Below are positions 25,620 to 34,577 of a stretch of DNA of 64,000 bases, in pieces. Location of the stretch: positions 2,101,501 to 2,165,500 of the forward strand of contig NC_015437.1 in assembly GCF_000208405.1 (NCBI RefSeq). The letters run 5' to 3'. Each line of letters starts with the position of its first letter. Within the stretch, counting starts at the first letter, position 1. The DNA comes from Selenomonas sputigena ATCC 35185 (GTDB lineage Bacteria; Bacillota; Negativicutes; Selenomonadales; Selenomonadaceae). The notes under the pieces were generated by a model. The model searched no databases. It saw nothing but the letters and a program-made list of their open reading frames with translations, and was not told the DNA's origin. The translations under genes were made by a program, and so were the position numbers.

Positions 25620-26954
25620 ATGAAAAAAGAGCTGTTATTGAGCAAACTGCAAGCCTTCGATCCCGAAATCTTCGCCCTGCTGCAGGATGAAATCCAGCGT
25701 CAGCGCTACATGCTCTCCCTCGTGCCCAACAACAATGCCATGTCGCCCTTCGCTCACTATCTGGAAGGTAGTCTGCTCGCCAACAGCGCCTTCGATGCAC
25801 AAAATCCGAATGCAAACAGCACAAATCTCGAAGAGATTGCCATCAAGCGGGCGAAGAAACTCTTCGGCAGCGAGCATGCCATCGTCCGCCTCGGCAATAT
25901 CGGCGCCGCTTCGCGTGTCGTCTGCCTCGCGCTGCTACAGCCAAACAGCCGCGTACTTTCTTTCAATCTGCGCAAAGCAGAACATTGCAGCGGCCTCAGC
26001 TTCACATTCAAAAACTTCGGTATAGACGCAAAAAAACAAGTTCTCGACTGGGATGAGGTCGAGCAGCGGGCGGATGAGACAAAACCTCATCTGATCATCT
26101 TCTCTCCCGTCAGCTACCCGCGCAACGCGAATTATCGCCGCCTCTCTGAGATTGCGCGAAAAGTCGGCGCATACCTTTGGGTGGACATCGGGCAGAGCGT
26201 CGGACTCGTCGCGGCCGGTCTCCTTCCTTCCCCCGTGCCGTTTGCCGATGTCGTCACGTTCCCCACGAATGATTCGCTGCACGGCCCGGATGGCGCCATC
26301 GTGCTTTCCACGAAGGAGATCGGTCAAAAGCTCGATGAAACAGTCATCAATACGGGACACACTTCACTCCATATCAATCATATGGCGGCGTTGGCCGCGG
26401 CTCTCTTGGAAGCCGGAACGGAAACCTTCCGTCAATACGGCAAGCAAGTTCTCGCCAACAGCAAGGAGCTCGAACATACTTTGGAAATGAGCGGAATCCC
26501 CCTCCTCTGCGACGGCACGGACACGCATCTCGTCCTGCCGCTGCTCCCTGCCGAGCTGCAGGAAATCGATATAACGGAGTACATGGGGAAGGCAGGCTTT
26601 CAGGTCAAGGCGGATCGCGTACCGACCATGCAGAAGGATCAATATCTTCCCGCCCTGCGCCTTTCGAGCCTGACGCCAACCATACGCTCCTTAAAAGAAA
26701 AAGAGATTGCCGACATCGGCGCTCTCCTCAGTACGGCCTTGAAAAAAAAGCTGCCTGACACAGATCTTGAATCCATCCGCAACCGAATTGCCACGCTTGT
26801 CATGAACAAGCCCATCTTTTCAGAGGAATGGCTGACGAGCAGCAAGATGGGGACGCACGCCGTCTACAACAGCGCAAACAGCAGTGCGGCGCACGAAGCC
26901 GCCTCCACAGAAAAGAAGAACATCATCAAGAATTTCTTCCATCTCAAAAACTAA
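25620..26954 (+). CDS. Serine hydroxymethyltransferase homologue lacking the PLP lysine
   Basis: 444 residues colinear with GlyA: an N-terminal LEGSLLANSAFDAQNPNANSTNLEEIAIKRAKKLFGSEHAIVRL segment, VDIGQSVGLVAAGLLPSPVPFADVV, and a C-terminal GTDTHLVLPLL...ALRLSSLTPT. The PLP loop that reads TTTTHKTLxGPRGG in SHMT is TFPTNDSLHGPDGA here, so the Schiff-base Lys is Asp and the preceding His is Asn. The catalytic Glu of ASEN is also lost (PNNN), and VDMAH is VDIGQ. The protein cannot act as a normal PLP enzyme. It has an extra C-terminal tail of about 40 residues (from FSEEWL). The first gene of the pair is a DASS transporter. Function unknown. Confidence 0.85.
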   Translation: MKKELLLSKLQAFDPEIFALLQDEIQRQRYMLSLVPNNNAMSPFAHYLEGSLLANSAFDAQNPNANSTNLEEIAIKRAKKLFGSEHAIVRLGNIGAASRVVCLALLQPNSRVLSFNLRKAEHCSGLSFTFKNFGIDAKKQVLDWDEVEQRADETKPHLIIFSPVSYPRNANYRRLSEIARKVGAYLWVDIGQSVGLVAAGLLPSPVPFADVVTFPTNDSLHGPDGAIVLSTKEIGQKLDETVINTGHTSLHINHMAALAAALLEAGTETFRQYGKQVLANSKELEHTLEMSGIPLLCDGTDTHLVLPLLPAELQEIDITEYMGKAGFQVKADRVPTMQKDQYLPALRLSSLTPTIRSLKEKEIADIGALLSTALKKKLPDTDLESIRNRIATLVMNKPIFSEEWLTSSKMGTHAVYNSANSSAAHEAASTEKKNIIKNFFHLKN

Positions 26955-27003
26955 AGTCTTTCTCTGGTTGGCGTACCCTCTCCATTTGAATCCTTGAAGC
27001 AAA

Positions 27004-27039
27004 AAAGAATCCCCAAGCCAGAAGACTTGAGGATTCTTT
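27004..27039. terminator. Bidirectional terminator between SHMT-like gene and lldP
   Basis: Stem AAAGAATCCCCAAG / CTTGAGGATTCTTT with an eight-base loop (one mismatch), with A-rich and T-rich flanks, between convergent genes ending at 26954 and 27072. Confidence 0.85.
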
Positions 27040-27071
27040 CCTGCTTCGTATGTCAGGCGACTGCTACAGCG

Positions 27072-28712
27072 TCAGACGGTCGGTGCGATACCGAGCTGCA
27101 TGGCGATAAGCATCGTGATGATGCAGATGACGTAGTAGATCGCCCATGGCACGATGTCCGTTCGGATCAGCTTGCCCTCGATGCCCTTGATGGTGATGAC
27201 GCCCGTCGTGGCGGCAGCAGCAACGATGTTGTTGATGCAGATCATGTTGCCGATCGCGCCGCCCTGATTCTGCAAGGCGAGGATGACCGTCGGCGGGATG
27301 TTGAGGAGCTGTGCAGTCTGGAACTGCAGCGGGGAGAACATGATGTTCGACACCGTGTTCGAACCGAACATGAACGCGCCGACCGAGCCGATGAAGGTTG
27401 CGAAGTAGAAATAGTTGCCGCCCGCAAGCTCTGCAACGCCCTTCGCCATCGTCAGCAGCATGGAGTCAAGGCCGAGGCCGTTGATGCTCGAATAGCGGTA
27501 CATGTAGACGAGGCCGAAGCCGAAGATCAGGGCGATGGTCGCACCATAGACCTGGTTTGCGGACTTCGAGAAGATTTCCTTGACCTGCGTGCCCGTGAGG
27601 CCGTAGAGAGGAATCGAGAGAAGAACGATGAGGATGAACGGCGCGACGCCCGGGTTGTTGAGGATCGCGAAGTTCCATGCAGCTTCCGGAACGCCGAGGA
27701 TGCCCTTGACGGAGATAACGACGCTCTTGATGGGTCCCTTAAGACCGAGCTGCGGGATACGCGTGAGGATCAGCCACAGAGAAACGAAGAGGTACGGAAT
27801 CCAAGCCTTGAAGAGCGACATGTGCGGAATATCTTCCGTCTTCTTATCCTTCTTCTCATCGCTCTCAAAGCGCCAGATTGTCTTCGGCATGAGGAAGCCG
27901 GCTTTCGCTGCGCCAATGAGCACGAAGATCGTGATGGCGGCAGCTGTCAGCGACGTGATCTCCGAGCCGATGAACTTGGCAAGGAGGAGGAAGAAGATGT
28001 CGAAGACGACAGCGGCAAAGAGGCAGAACGGCAGCACAGGCATGGCATCCATGAAAGACTTGTTCTTGCCGAACATGCGCGTGATGATGCCGACGACAAC
28101 GAAGATGATGAGGAGCGCGCCGACGGCCATGCCGAGCGCCGAGATGAAGGAAAGGCCGAGCTTCCAAGCCTCGAAGTCGGTAATGCCGATCGTGGGCAGC
28201 ATCTCCTTGACGATATCAGCCGCCGCATTTGTCGGCGTGCCGGCTGCACCGAAGGGAACCGGCGTCGAGTTCAGGATGAGGCAGGAGATCGCAGCTGCCA
28301 TCGGAGGAAAGCCCAAGCCGATGAGCAGCGGGGCAGCAATCGCCGCCGGCGTGCCGAAGCCCGCCGCACCCTCGATGAAGGCGCTGAACGCAAAACCAAC
28401 GATGACGAGCTGGATGCGCGCATCCTCCGTGATGCCGTTGAACATGCCCTGGATGCGGTGCATGGCACCCGCCTTGTCCAGCATGTTCATCAGCAGGATC
28501 GCGCCGAAGATGATGAGGAGCGTATCAATAGAGCCGAGGAAACCCGCCACAGAATACGCGGCGATATCCAAAACCTTCATTTCCCAGGCAAAATAACCGA
28601 TGACGACAATGACTGCCCAAGCGATCGGCAGAACCTTCTTCGCTGACATGTTGAACACAACGGTCAGCACGATGGTCAGCAGAATAGGTACTGCTGCGAG
28701 CAAAGCTAACAT
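27072..28712 (-). CDS. lldP: L-lactate permease
   Basis: 546-residue inner-membrane transporter of the LctP/LldP family with about 12-14 hydrophobic segments. The conserved block GFAFSAFIEGAAGFGTPAAIAAPLLIGLGF is complete, as is NSTPVPFGAAGTPTNAA. Starting at ATG 28712 gives nine bases from GGAG; a TTG three codons earlier abuts the ribosome site. It is the last gene of the lactate locus and probably supplies substrate to both lactate-oxidising systems upstream. Confidence 0.93.
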   Translation of the reverse strand: MLALLAAVPILLTIVLTVVFNMSAKKVLPIAWAVIVVIGYFAWEMKVLDIAAYSVAGFLGSIDTLLIIFGAILLMNMLDKAGAMHRIQGMFNGITEDARIQLVIVGFAFSAFIEGAAGFGTPAAIAAPLLIGLGFPPMAAAISCLILNSTPVPFGAAGTPTNAAADIVKEMLPTIGITDFEAWKLGLSFISALGMAVGALLIIFVVVGIITRMFGKNKSFMDAMPVLPFCLFAAVVFDIFFLLLAKFIGSEITSLTAAAITIFVLIGAAKAGFLMPKTIWRFESDEKKDKKTEDIPHMSLFKAWIPYLFVSLWLILTRIPQLGLKGPIKSVVISVKGILGVPEAAWNFAILNNPGVAPFILIVLLSIPLYGLTGTQVKEIFSKSANQVYGATIALIFGFGLVYMYRYSSINGLGLDSMLLTMAKGVAELAGGNYFYFATFIGSVGAFMFGSNTVSNIMFSPLQFQTAQLLNIPPTVILALQNQGGAIGNMICINNIVAAAATTGVITIKGIEGKLIRTDIVPWAIYYVICIITMLIAMQLGIAPTV

Positions 28713-28841
28713 GAATTTCAACTCCTATCCAGTTTTCAAAGATTCGGGACAACTTGCGTCCCTAAGCGTCGCAGTCGTTTCGACGCTTCCCGCAGGCTGT
28801 CTGCAGGAAGCATCGAACGCTGCTGAACTTTTACATCAATC

Positions 28842-31019
28842 TCATCTTCCCCTTGCCGCGATATTTTCCGCAAGAATATCGGCGACATGCTTGATCTTGA
28901 TGTTCGGCGCCTGTTTGTCGAGACCGCCGCCGATCTGCATCATGCAGGCCGGGCAAGCGACCGCGCAAACTTCAGCGCCCGTGTTCTTGATGTTGTTGAC
29001 CTTCTTCTCAAGCAGCGGCATCGAGATCTCAACGTACTTGACGCCGAAGGCGCCCGCCATGCCGCAGCAGTGGTCGGCGTCCTTCATCTCGACGAAGTCG
29101 ATGCCCGGCGTTGCCTCCAGAAGCGCGCGCGGCTCCTTGTAGATGCCGAGACCGCGGCGGATGTGGCACGAATCGTGGTACGTGACCTTCTGTCCACCGG
29201 CAGCCGAAGGCATCAGGCGGCCTTCCTTCTCATAGAGCTCCGCGACGAGGCTCGTGAACTCGCGAACCTTGCTTGAGAACGTCTTGACCTTGGAGAGCAT
29301 GGCAGGATCGTCCTCGAAGATCTCGACGTACGTCTTCTCCAAGGTTTCCGTGCAGGTCGGGCAAGCCGAGAAGATGGCATCGGGATTCGACGCGAGAAGC
29401 GCCTCGATGTTCTTCTTCGCGAGCTTCCTTCCCGTGTCACGGTCGCCCATGCCCATCGCAGGCTTGCCGCAGCAGCTCTGCTCCTGCGGGAAGGTCACGG
29501 CGACGCCGGCATCCTGCAGCACACGCACGGCATTGACTGCCGAGTCAGGGAAGACGAAGTCCATGTTGCAGCCCGTGAAGAAGACGACGCGCATCTTCGG
29601 ATTCTGCGGGTTGTCCTTTTCGAGCGCCTTGGCGCGGTCGCGGAACGGCGTATCGGCGATGGCGGGCAGACTCCGGTTGTCCGTCATCTTCGCGAAGAAC
29701 AGAGGCAGATGGCGGATGAATTTGCCGCTCGTCATCGGCTTCTGCGCCTTCGCGCCGATCCTCAGCAGCGTATGGAAGACCTTGCGGTTCGTGAGGATGT
29801 TCTGGAACACCGTCTTTTCTGCAAACGGCATGCCGTTTTCCTTCACGTTCCTCGAACGCAGCTCGTCGATGATGTCCGGGATGGGGATCTTGCCCGGGCA
29901 GATCTGCACGCACTTGCGGCAGCCTATGCAGAGATCGCTGAACTTCGAGAAATCCTTAAGACCGTTGTCCAAAAGACCCGTGAGAATCGCCCCGATGCCG
30001 CCAGAGTAAATATGCCCGTAGACGTTGCCGCCGACGAGTGTCCAAATCGGACAGACGTTGAGGCACGAGGCGCAGCGCACGCACTGATAGACCTCGTTGA
30101 GCTTGGGGTCACGCGCAGCTTCCAAACGGCCGTTGTCCAAGAGGATGACGTAGAGCTTGCGATCCTCCTCGACCCACTTGCCATCTTTCTTGTAGATGAC
30201 GGGCGTCGGACCCGAGATGAACGTCTCGTAGCTCGTCGCTTTCTGGCACGTGCCGTTTCGCGGCAAGAGGCGCAGGATCTTAGAAATATCTTCAACCTTC
30301 GGGATGAGCTTCTCGTAGCCGATGAGGACGACGTTGATGCGCGGCAGAGTCGTCGCGATACGCGCATTTCCTTCGTTCGTCACGAGACCGGTCGCACCGT
30401 TCTCGGCGACGCCGAAGTTCGCGCCCGTGAAGCCGAGATCCGCCTGCATGAACTCTTCTCGCAGCACCTGGCGTGCCGTCTGAACCATGAAGGGGATGTC
30501 GCTCGGGATGTCCTTCTTCAACTCCTTGGAGAAGAAGCCCGCGCACTGCTCGCGATTCAAGTGAATCGCCGGCATGACCATGTGCGACGGGTGCTGTCCC
30601 GCGACGGAAAGCATCCATTCGCCCAAGTCCGTCTCACGGATGTGAATGCCGTGCGCCTCAATGTCTTCGTTGAGGCGGATTTCCTCACTCGCCATGGACT
30701 TCGACTTGACGATGCGCTTGACATTGTTCTCCTTGCAGATCTTGAGGAGATAGTCCTTGACCGCCTGGCCGTCCTTCGCACGGTAGACCACGCCGCCGCG
30801 CTCACGAACAGAAGCCTCGAACTGGTCGGCGAGCTGGTCGATGTGCTGTACGGCGTCGTGCTTCATCGCGCGCAGATCCTCGCGCAGAGCCTCGATGTCG
30901 TGACCTTCATACGACTTCAGGCGAGCGCCCGGATACTGCTCGGCGAATTTGCCGAGAGCGCCGCGAAGAATCGGATCTTCAAGCTTTTCATTGATTTCCT
31001 TGCGCAGATCGCGTGCCAT
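28842..31019 (-). CDS. LutB-LutA fusion: lactate-utilisation iron-sulfur protein
   Basis: 725 residues. Residues 1 to about 420 match LutB: an LUD domain (FGVAENGATGLVTNEGNARIATTLPRINVVLIGYEKLIP) followed by two [4Fe-4S] motifs (CVRCASCLNVCP and CIGCRKCVQICPG). Residues about 470-725 match LutA, with two CCG domains (FFTGCNMDFVFP...SCCGKPAMGMG and YHDSCHIRRGLG...HCCGMAGAFG). In Bacillus these are separate proteins that, with LutC, oxidise L-lactate to pyruvate. The gene overlaps lutC by one base (TGATG), so the complete LutABC complex is made from two coupled genes. Confidence 0.9.
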   Translation of the reverse strand: MARDLRKEINEKLEDPILRGALGKFAEQYPGARLKSYEGHDIEALREDLRAMKHDAVQHIDQLADQFEASVRERGGVVYRAKDGQAVKDYLLKICKENNVKRIVKSKSMASEEIRLNEDIEAHGIHIRETDLGEWMLSVAGQHPSHMVMPAIHLNREQCAGFFSKELKKDIPSDIPFMVQTARQVLREEFMQADLGFTGANFGVAENGATGLVTNEGNARIATTLPRINVVLIGYEKLIPKVEDISKILRLLPRNGTCQKATSYETFISGPTPVIYKKDGKWVEEDRKLYVILLDNGRLEAARDPKLNEVYQCVRCASCLNVCPIWTLVGGNVYGHIYSGGIGAILTGLLDNGLKDFSKFSDLCIGCRKCVQICPGKIPIPDIIDELRSRNVKENGMPFAEKTVFQNILTNRKVFHTLLRIGAKAQKPMTSGKFIRHLPLFFAKMTDNRSLPAIADTPFRDRAKALEKDNPQNPKMRVVFFTGCNMDFVFPDSAVNAVRVLQDAGVAVTFPQEQSCCGKPAMGMGDRDTGRKLAKKNIEALLASNPDAIFSACPTCTETLEKTYVEIFEDDPAMLSKVKTFSSKVREFTSLVAELYEKEGRLMPSAAGGQKVTYHDSCHIRRGLGIYKEPRALLEATPGIDFVEMKDADHCCGMAGAFGVKYVEISMPLLEKKVNNIKNTGAEVCAVACPACMMQIGGGLDKQAPNIKIKHVADILAENIAARGR

Positions 31020-31636
31020 CAGCCCTCACTCCCTTCCATGTTCTCGATTGCAATGACGAAGAAGCGGCTCGGGCCATGAACGCCGAGCGTCAGCACGCGC
31101 TCAATGTCCGCCGTACGCGACGGTCCCGTGATGAATCCAACATAACCGCGCTTGTAGACGCGCGAGATAATCTTCAAAGCCGTCGTGAGGTTTTCCGTCA
31201 TATAGTTCGCATTGACGTATACGGCATGTACCGGTGGCAGCATGCCCGTGACGCGCGCCTCGTAGGAGTAAGTATCGACACAGACGCCGCCCGTCTCGCC
31301 GACGCCGAACTCCGCAACCGAAAGACCGAGGTCGGCCGTCGGCGCATGTTCCGCAATCTCGAACTTTTCCGTATAAATCGGCACTTCGGGCGTGGAAAGC
31401 TCCTCGTAGATCTTCTTGATGCCCGCATTGTTGTCGCCGCACGTCGCGATGACCTTCTTGCATTCGAACTCCTTCATGAGTTCTGCCGTCTTCGCCTTCG
31501 CCGCTGCCAGATCCTTCACGCGAAAGACTTCCGCAGCAGCCAACGTGGCGTTTTTCTCAAAATCGTCCCAATATTTCGCATCGATGAGTTTGTCATCGAA
31601 CGCTTCCTTGGGCCAATCCTGACAGATTTTCAGCAT
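31019..31636 (-). CDS. lutC: LutC-type lactate-utilisation protein (LUD domain)
   Basis: 205-residue LUD-domain protein. The conserved LSVAEFGVGETGGVCVDTYS and HAVYVNANYMTENLTTALKI, and the late FITGPSRTADIERVLTLGVHGP, are typical of LutC. ATG 31636 follows AAGGGGG. It forms a coupled pair with the LutB-LutA fusion gene. A 250-base gap with a 14-base palindrome separates it from lctD, so it may have its own promoter. Confidence 0.88.
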   Translation of the reverse strand: MLKICQDWPKEAFDDKLIDAKYWDDFEKNATLAAAEVFRVKDLAAAKAKTAELMKEFECKKVIATCGDNNAGIKKIYEELSTPEVPIYTEKFEIAEHAPTADLGLSVAEFGVGETGGVCVDTYSYEARVTGMLPPVHAVYVNANYMTENLTTALKIISRVYKRGYVGFITGPSRTADIERVLTLGVHGPSRFFVIAIENMEGSEG

Positions 31637-31684
31637 GGTCCATCCCCCTTGATTAAATTGTCTTAAAAATAAATAGTATATATT

Positions 31685-31698
31685 ATTTCTTAAGAAAT
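31685..31698. promoter_or_regulatory. 14-bp palindrome upstream of lutC
   Basis: ATTTCTTAAGAAAT is perfectly self-complementary and lies in a very AT-rich 40-base stretch about 50 bases before lutC. This is a plausible operator for a lactate-responsive regulator, inferred from position only. Confidence 0.4.
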
Positions 31699-31888
31699 CC
31701 CCTTCTCCCGTGCTTGCCGCTCAAGATCGTGCAGGAGGCGGCCCGCACGGCGCTTTTCACAGCAAGGCGGGAAAAGGGGGCTTTCATAAGCTGGATTGTC
31801 TGTCGGGAAGCGCTGCTTTCAGCTGCAGCTTCCACAAAATTTCATCATTCAGTCACCAAAGACGTAAATGCGTCTTGACGGCAGATTC

Positions 31889-33286
31889 TCAGAAAAGCTT
31901 CGTCGGGTTCAGGATGCCCTTCGGGTCGAAGGCCTTCTTGATGCCGCGCATGAGCTCGATCTTCTCAGGCGCATAGTTCTCACCCATGTAGGACATCTTT
32001 GCAAAGCCGATGCCGTGCTCGCCGGAAACGAGACCCTTGAGTTCACGAGCCTTCTTATACATGCGGTCCATGGCCCCTTCAAGGTTCTTCTTCCACTCTG
32101 CGTCGTTCATGTCGTCGCGCAGGATGTAGATATGGAGGTTGCCGTCGCCCGCATGGCCGAAGCTCTTGATGCGGATGCCCATATCCTCGCGCACCTGATG
32201 CACATATTCAACGAACGTGTTGACGCAGTCACGCGGCACAACGCAGTCGACCTCGTCCATCTCCGTCGTCGAGCCTTTGATTGCCTCAAGGAACGCACCG
32301 CGCGTCTTCCAGATCGGCGTCTCGCGCTCTTCCGTATCGGCGATAAAGAGATCGATCGCGCCCTGGTCGAGGCAGATCTTCGCGATATCGTCGTAAGTGC
32401 CCGAAATCTCCTCCGTCGAGTTGCCGTCGAACTTCAGCAGCAGATAAGCATCTGCCGTCTTGTCGGGGAACTTCATGCCGAGGAACTCTTCCGCGTCCAT
32501 GATGACTTCGCGCTCCATGAACTCGACGGCCGTCGGGATGACCTTCGAGCGCATGATGACGGGTACCGTATCGATCGCATGCTTCAGTGTCGGGAACGGC
32601 ACGAGCAACGTGACCGTCTTCTTCGGCAGCGGGATGAGCTTCAGCGTCGCCTTCGTGACGATGCCGAGCGTTCCTTCCGAGCCGATGATCATATCCTTGA
32701 TGTCGTAGCCCGTCGAATTCTTGACGACCTTGCCGCCGAGGTTCATGACCGTGCCGTCCGCCATGACGACTTCCAAGGCACGCACATAGTCGCGCGTGAC
32801 GCCGTACTTGACGGCGCGCATGCCGCCGGCGTTCGTCGAGATGTTGCCGCCGATCGTCGCGGACTTCTCGCCCGGATCGGGCGGGTAGAAGAGTCCATGC
32901 GGCTCGACGTAAGCATAAATTTCCATGATGAGCACGCCCGGCTCGACCGTCAGCGTGAGGTTCTTGTCATCAAGCTCAAGGAAGTGGTTCATGAGCGTCG
33001 TATCAATCATGACGCCCTTGTGCACGGCGACGGCTGCACCGACGAGTCCTGTGCCAGCGCCGCGCGGCGTCACAGGCAGGTTGTTGTCATAGCAGTACTT
33101 CATGACCTTGGAAACTTCTTCCGTCGAGAGCACGCGCACGACGACGTCCGGATAGTGCGCCTCGGCGCTCAGCTCGTCATGGCTGTACTCTTCCTTGATC
33201 TCATCCTTCCAAAGAAGGCGCTCGCGGTCAACGATCTGGGCAAGAGCCTCGAAGTCTTTTTCGTCGAAAGTCTTGTAGGTATTCAT
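31889..33286 (-). CDS. lctD: FAD-linked lactate dehydrogenase of the Etf complex
   Basis: 465-residue GlcD/LctD-type flavoprotein. The PCMH-type FAD-binding domain is seen in LPVTPRGAGTGLVGAAVAVHKGVMIDTT, EPGVLIMEIYAYVEPHGLFYPPDPG and ATIGGNISTNAGGMRAVKYG. The C-terminal cap includes SFGHAGDGNLHIYILRDD and VSGEHGIGFAKM. It overlaps etfA by ATGA. In Acetobacterium-type complexes LctBCD couples lactate oxidation by NAD+ to ferredoxin reoxidation (flavin-based confurcation), and the gene order etfB-etfA-lctD matches. Confidence 0.9.
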   Translation of the reverse strand: MNTYKTFDEKDFEALAQIVDRERLLWKDEIKEEYSHDELSAEAHYPDVVVRVLSTEEVSKVMKYCYDNNLPVTPRGAGTGLVGAAVAVHKGVMIDTTLMNHFLELDDKNLTLTVEPGVLIMEIYAYVEPHGLFYPPDPGEKSATIGGNISTNAGGMRAVKYGVTRDYVRALEVVMADGTVMNLGGKVVKNSTGYDIKDMIIGSEGTLGIVTKATLKLIPLPKKTVTLLVPFPTLKHAIDTVPVIMRSKVIPTAVEFMEREVIMDAEEFLGMKFPDKTADAYLLLKFDGNSTEEISGTYDDIAKICLDQGAIDLFIADTEERETPIWKTRGAFLEAIKGSTTEMDEVDCVVPRDCVNTFVEYVHQVREDMGIRIKSFGHAGDGNLHIYILRDDMNDAEWKKNLEGAMDRMYKKARELKGLVSGEHGIGFAKMSYMGENYAPEKIELMRGIKKAFDPKGILNPTKLF

Positions 33287-34491
33287 GCTACAATGGCCTC
33301 CCCTTTCTTGATCTTTTCGATCAGCTGCGGAACGATCTCATAGATGTCTCCGACGATGGCGTAGTTCGCCACATCGAAGATCGTAGCCTTCGGATCCGAA
33401 TTGATGGCGATGATGTTTTCCGAGTTGTTCATGCCGGCGACGAACTGAATCGCGCCCGATACACCGCAGGTGATGATGAGCTTCGGGCGAACCGTGCGAC
33501 CCGAAAGACCGATCTGATGCTTCGCATCGAACCAGCCGCTTTCCATCATCGGACGCGTGCAGGCGAGCTGGCCGCCCAAGAGTTCTGCAAGCTCCTCGAT
33601 CATCGCGAGGTCTTCCTTCTTCTTGATGCCGCGGCCTGCGACGACGAGGATCTCGGCGTTCTCGATGCTCTGCTCCTTCGGCTTCTTCGTCGTCTTGAGG
33701 ACGTCGACGCGGTTCTTGAGCTTGTCCTTGGAGACGGTGAACTCCTCGACCTCACCCGTCAGCGACTCGCTTCTTTCGGGAGCGTTCATGATCTTATAAC
33801 GCACCGTGCACATCTGCGGACGATGATTCGGCGTATGGATCTCCGCCATGATGTTGCCGCCGAATGCCGGGCGAATCTGGACGAGATCTGTGTTTTCCTT
33901 CATGTCGAGAATCGTGCAGTCCGCCGTGAGTCCCGTCTTGAAGCGGGCGGCGATGCGCGGTGCGAGCTGGCGGCCGACCGAGGTCGCGCCGACGAGGATC
34001 GCCGTCGGCCTCACCTTGTTGATGAACGCCTCAAATGCGGACGTGTACGTTTCAATCTTGAAATATTTAAGCTCGGGATCATCGCAACAGAACACCTTGT
34101 CCACGCCATAGTGCCTGAGTTCATCGACGTGGCCCTTGATGTCGCTGCCAATGAATACTGCATACACAGGATGGTGGATTTTTGCCGCAAGTTCCTTCGC
34201 CTTGCCGATGAGTTCGAACGTGACGGGGTGAATCACGCCCTCCTCATGCTCGACGTAGACGGCGATGCCGTTCCACTTGCTCTTGTCAACCGACGGCTTC
34301 ACTTCGTCCTCGACGAACTCCATGACACCCGTCGGTCCCTTCTTCACGCACAGCTTACAGAGCTTGCAGCCCGCATTGATGTCCAATTTGCCGTCGTTGT
34401 TTTCCAGTGCATTGAACGGGCAGACGGCGATGACCGCCTCCATAATCTCCGCGCTGGTGATTTTGTCTTGATGGACAATGAGTTTCCCCAT
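33283..34491 (-). CDS. etfA: Electron-transfer flavoprotein alpha subunit with N-terminal ferredoxin-like domain
   Basis: 402 residues. The first 70 form a small ferredoxin-like extension: VCPFNALENNDGKLDINAGCKLCKLCVKKGP carries four cysteines, enough for one cluster, plus an early VCP. The Etf alpha domain follows. The C-terminal FAD-binding segment, with SGWFDAKHQIGLSGRTVRPKLIITCGVSGAIQFVAGM, is canonical. I start at ATG 34491 because GGAGG is eight bases away; an ATG two codons earlier is too close. The ferredoxin extension is characteristic of LctC in lactate-confurcating complexes. It overlaps lctD by four bases. Confidence 0.92.
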   Translation of the reverse strand: MGKLIVHQDKITSAEIMEAVIAVCPFNALENNDGKLDINAGCKLCKLCVKKGPTGVMEFVEDEVKPSVDKSKWNGIAVYVEHEEGVIHPVTFELIGKAKELAAKIHHPVYAVFIGSDIKGHVDELRHYGVDKVFCCDDPELKYFKIETYTSAFEAFINKVRPTAILVGATSVGRQLAPRIAARFKTGLTADCTILDMKENTDLVQIRPAFGGNIMAEIHTPNHRPQMCTVRYKIMNAPERSESLTGEVEEFTVSKDKLKNRVDVLKTTKKPKEQSIENAEILVVAGRGIKKKEDLAMIEELAELLGGQLACTRPMMESGWFDAKHQIGLSGRTVRPKLIITCGVSGAIQFVAGMNNSENIIAINSDPKATIFDVANYAIVGDIYEIVPQLIEKIKKGEAIVA

Positions 34492-34577
34492 GTGCATTTC
34501 CTCCAGTTCTTATTCGACTCCCGTCATGGCGAATCTTTCGCGCCATGCGGGCAGTTTCTTCGACTTGGTTCAAACGA

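Noticed and set aside
26994-28646. 550-codon open frame antisense to lldP
   Set aside because: Charged low-complexity translation mirroring the hydrophobic permease; no start signal or homology seen.
28760-28820. Terminator between the lutB-lutA fusion gene and lldP
   Set aside because: A GCTTCC/GGAAGC hairpin is present but without a T-run, so read-through into lldP is more likely.
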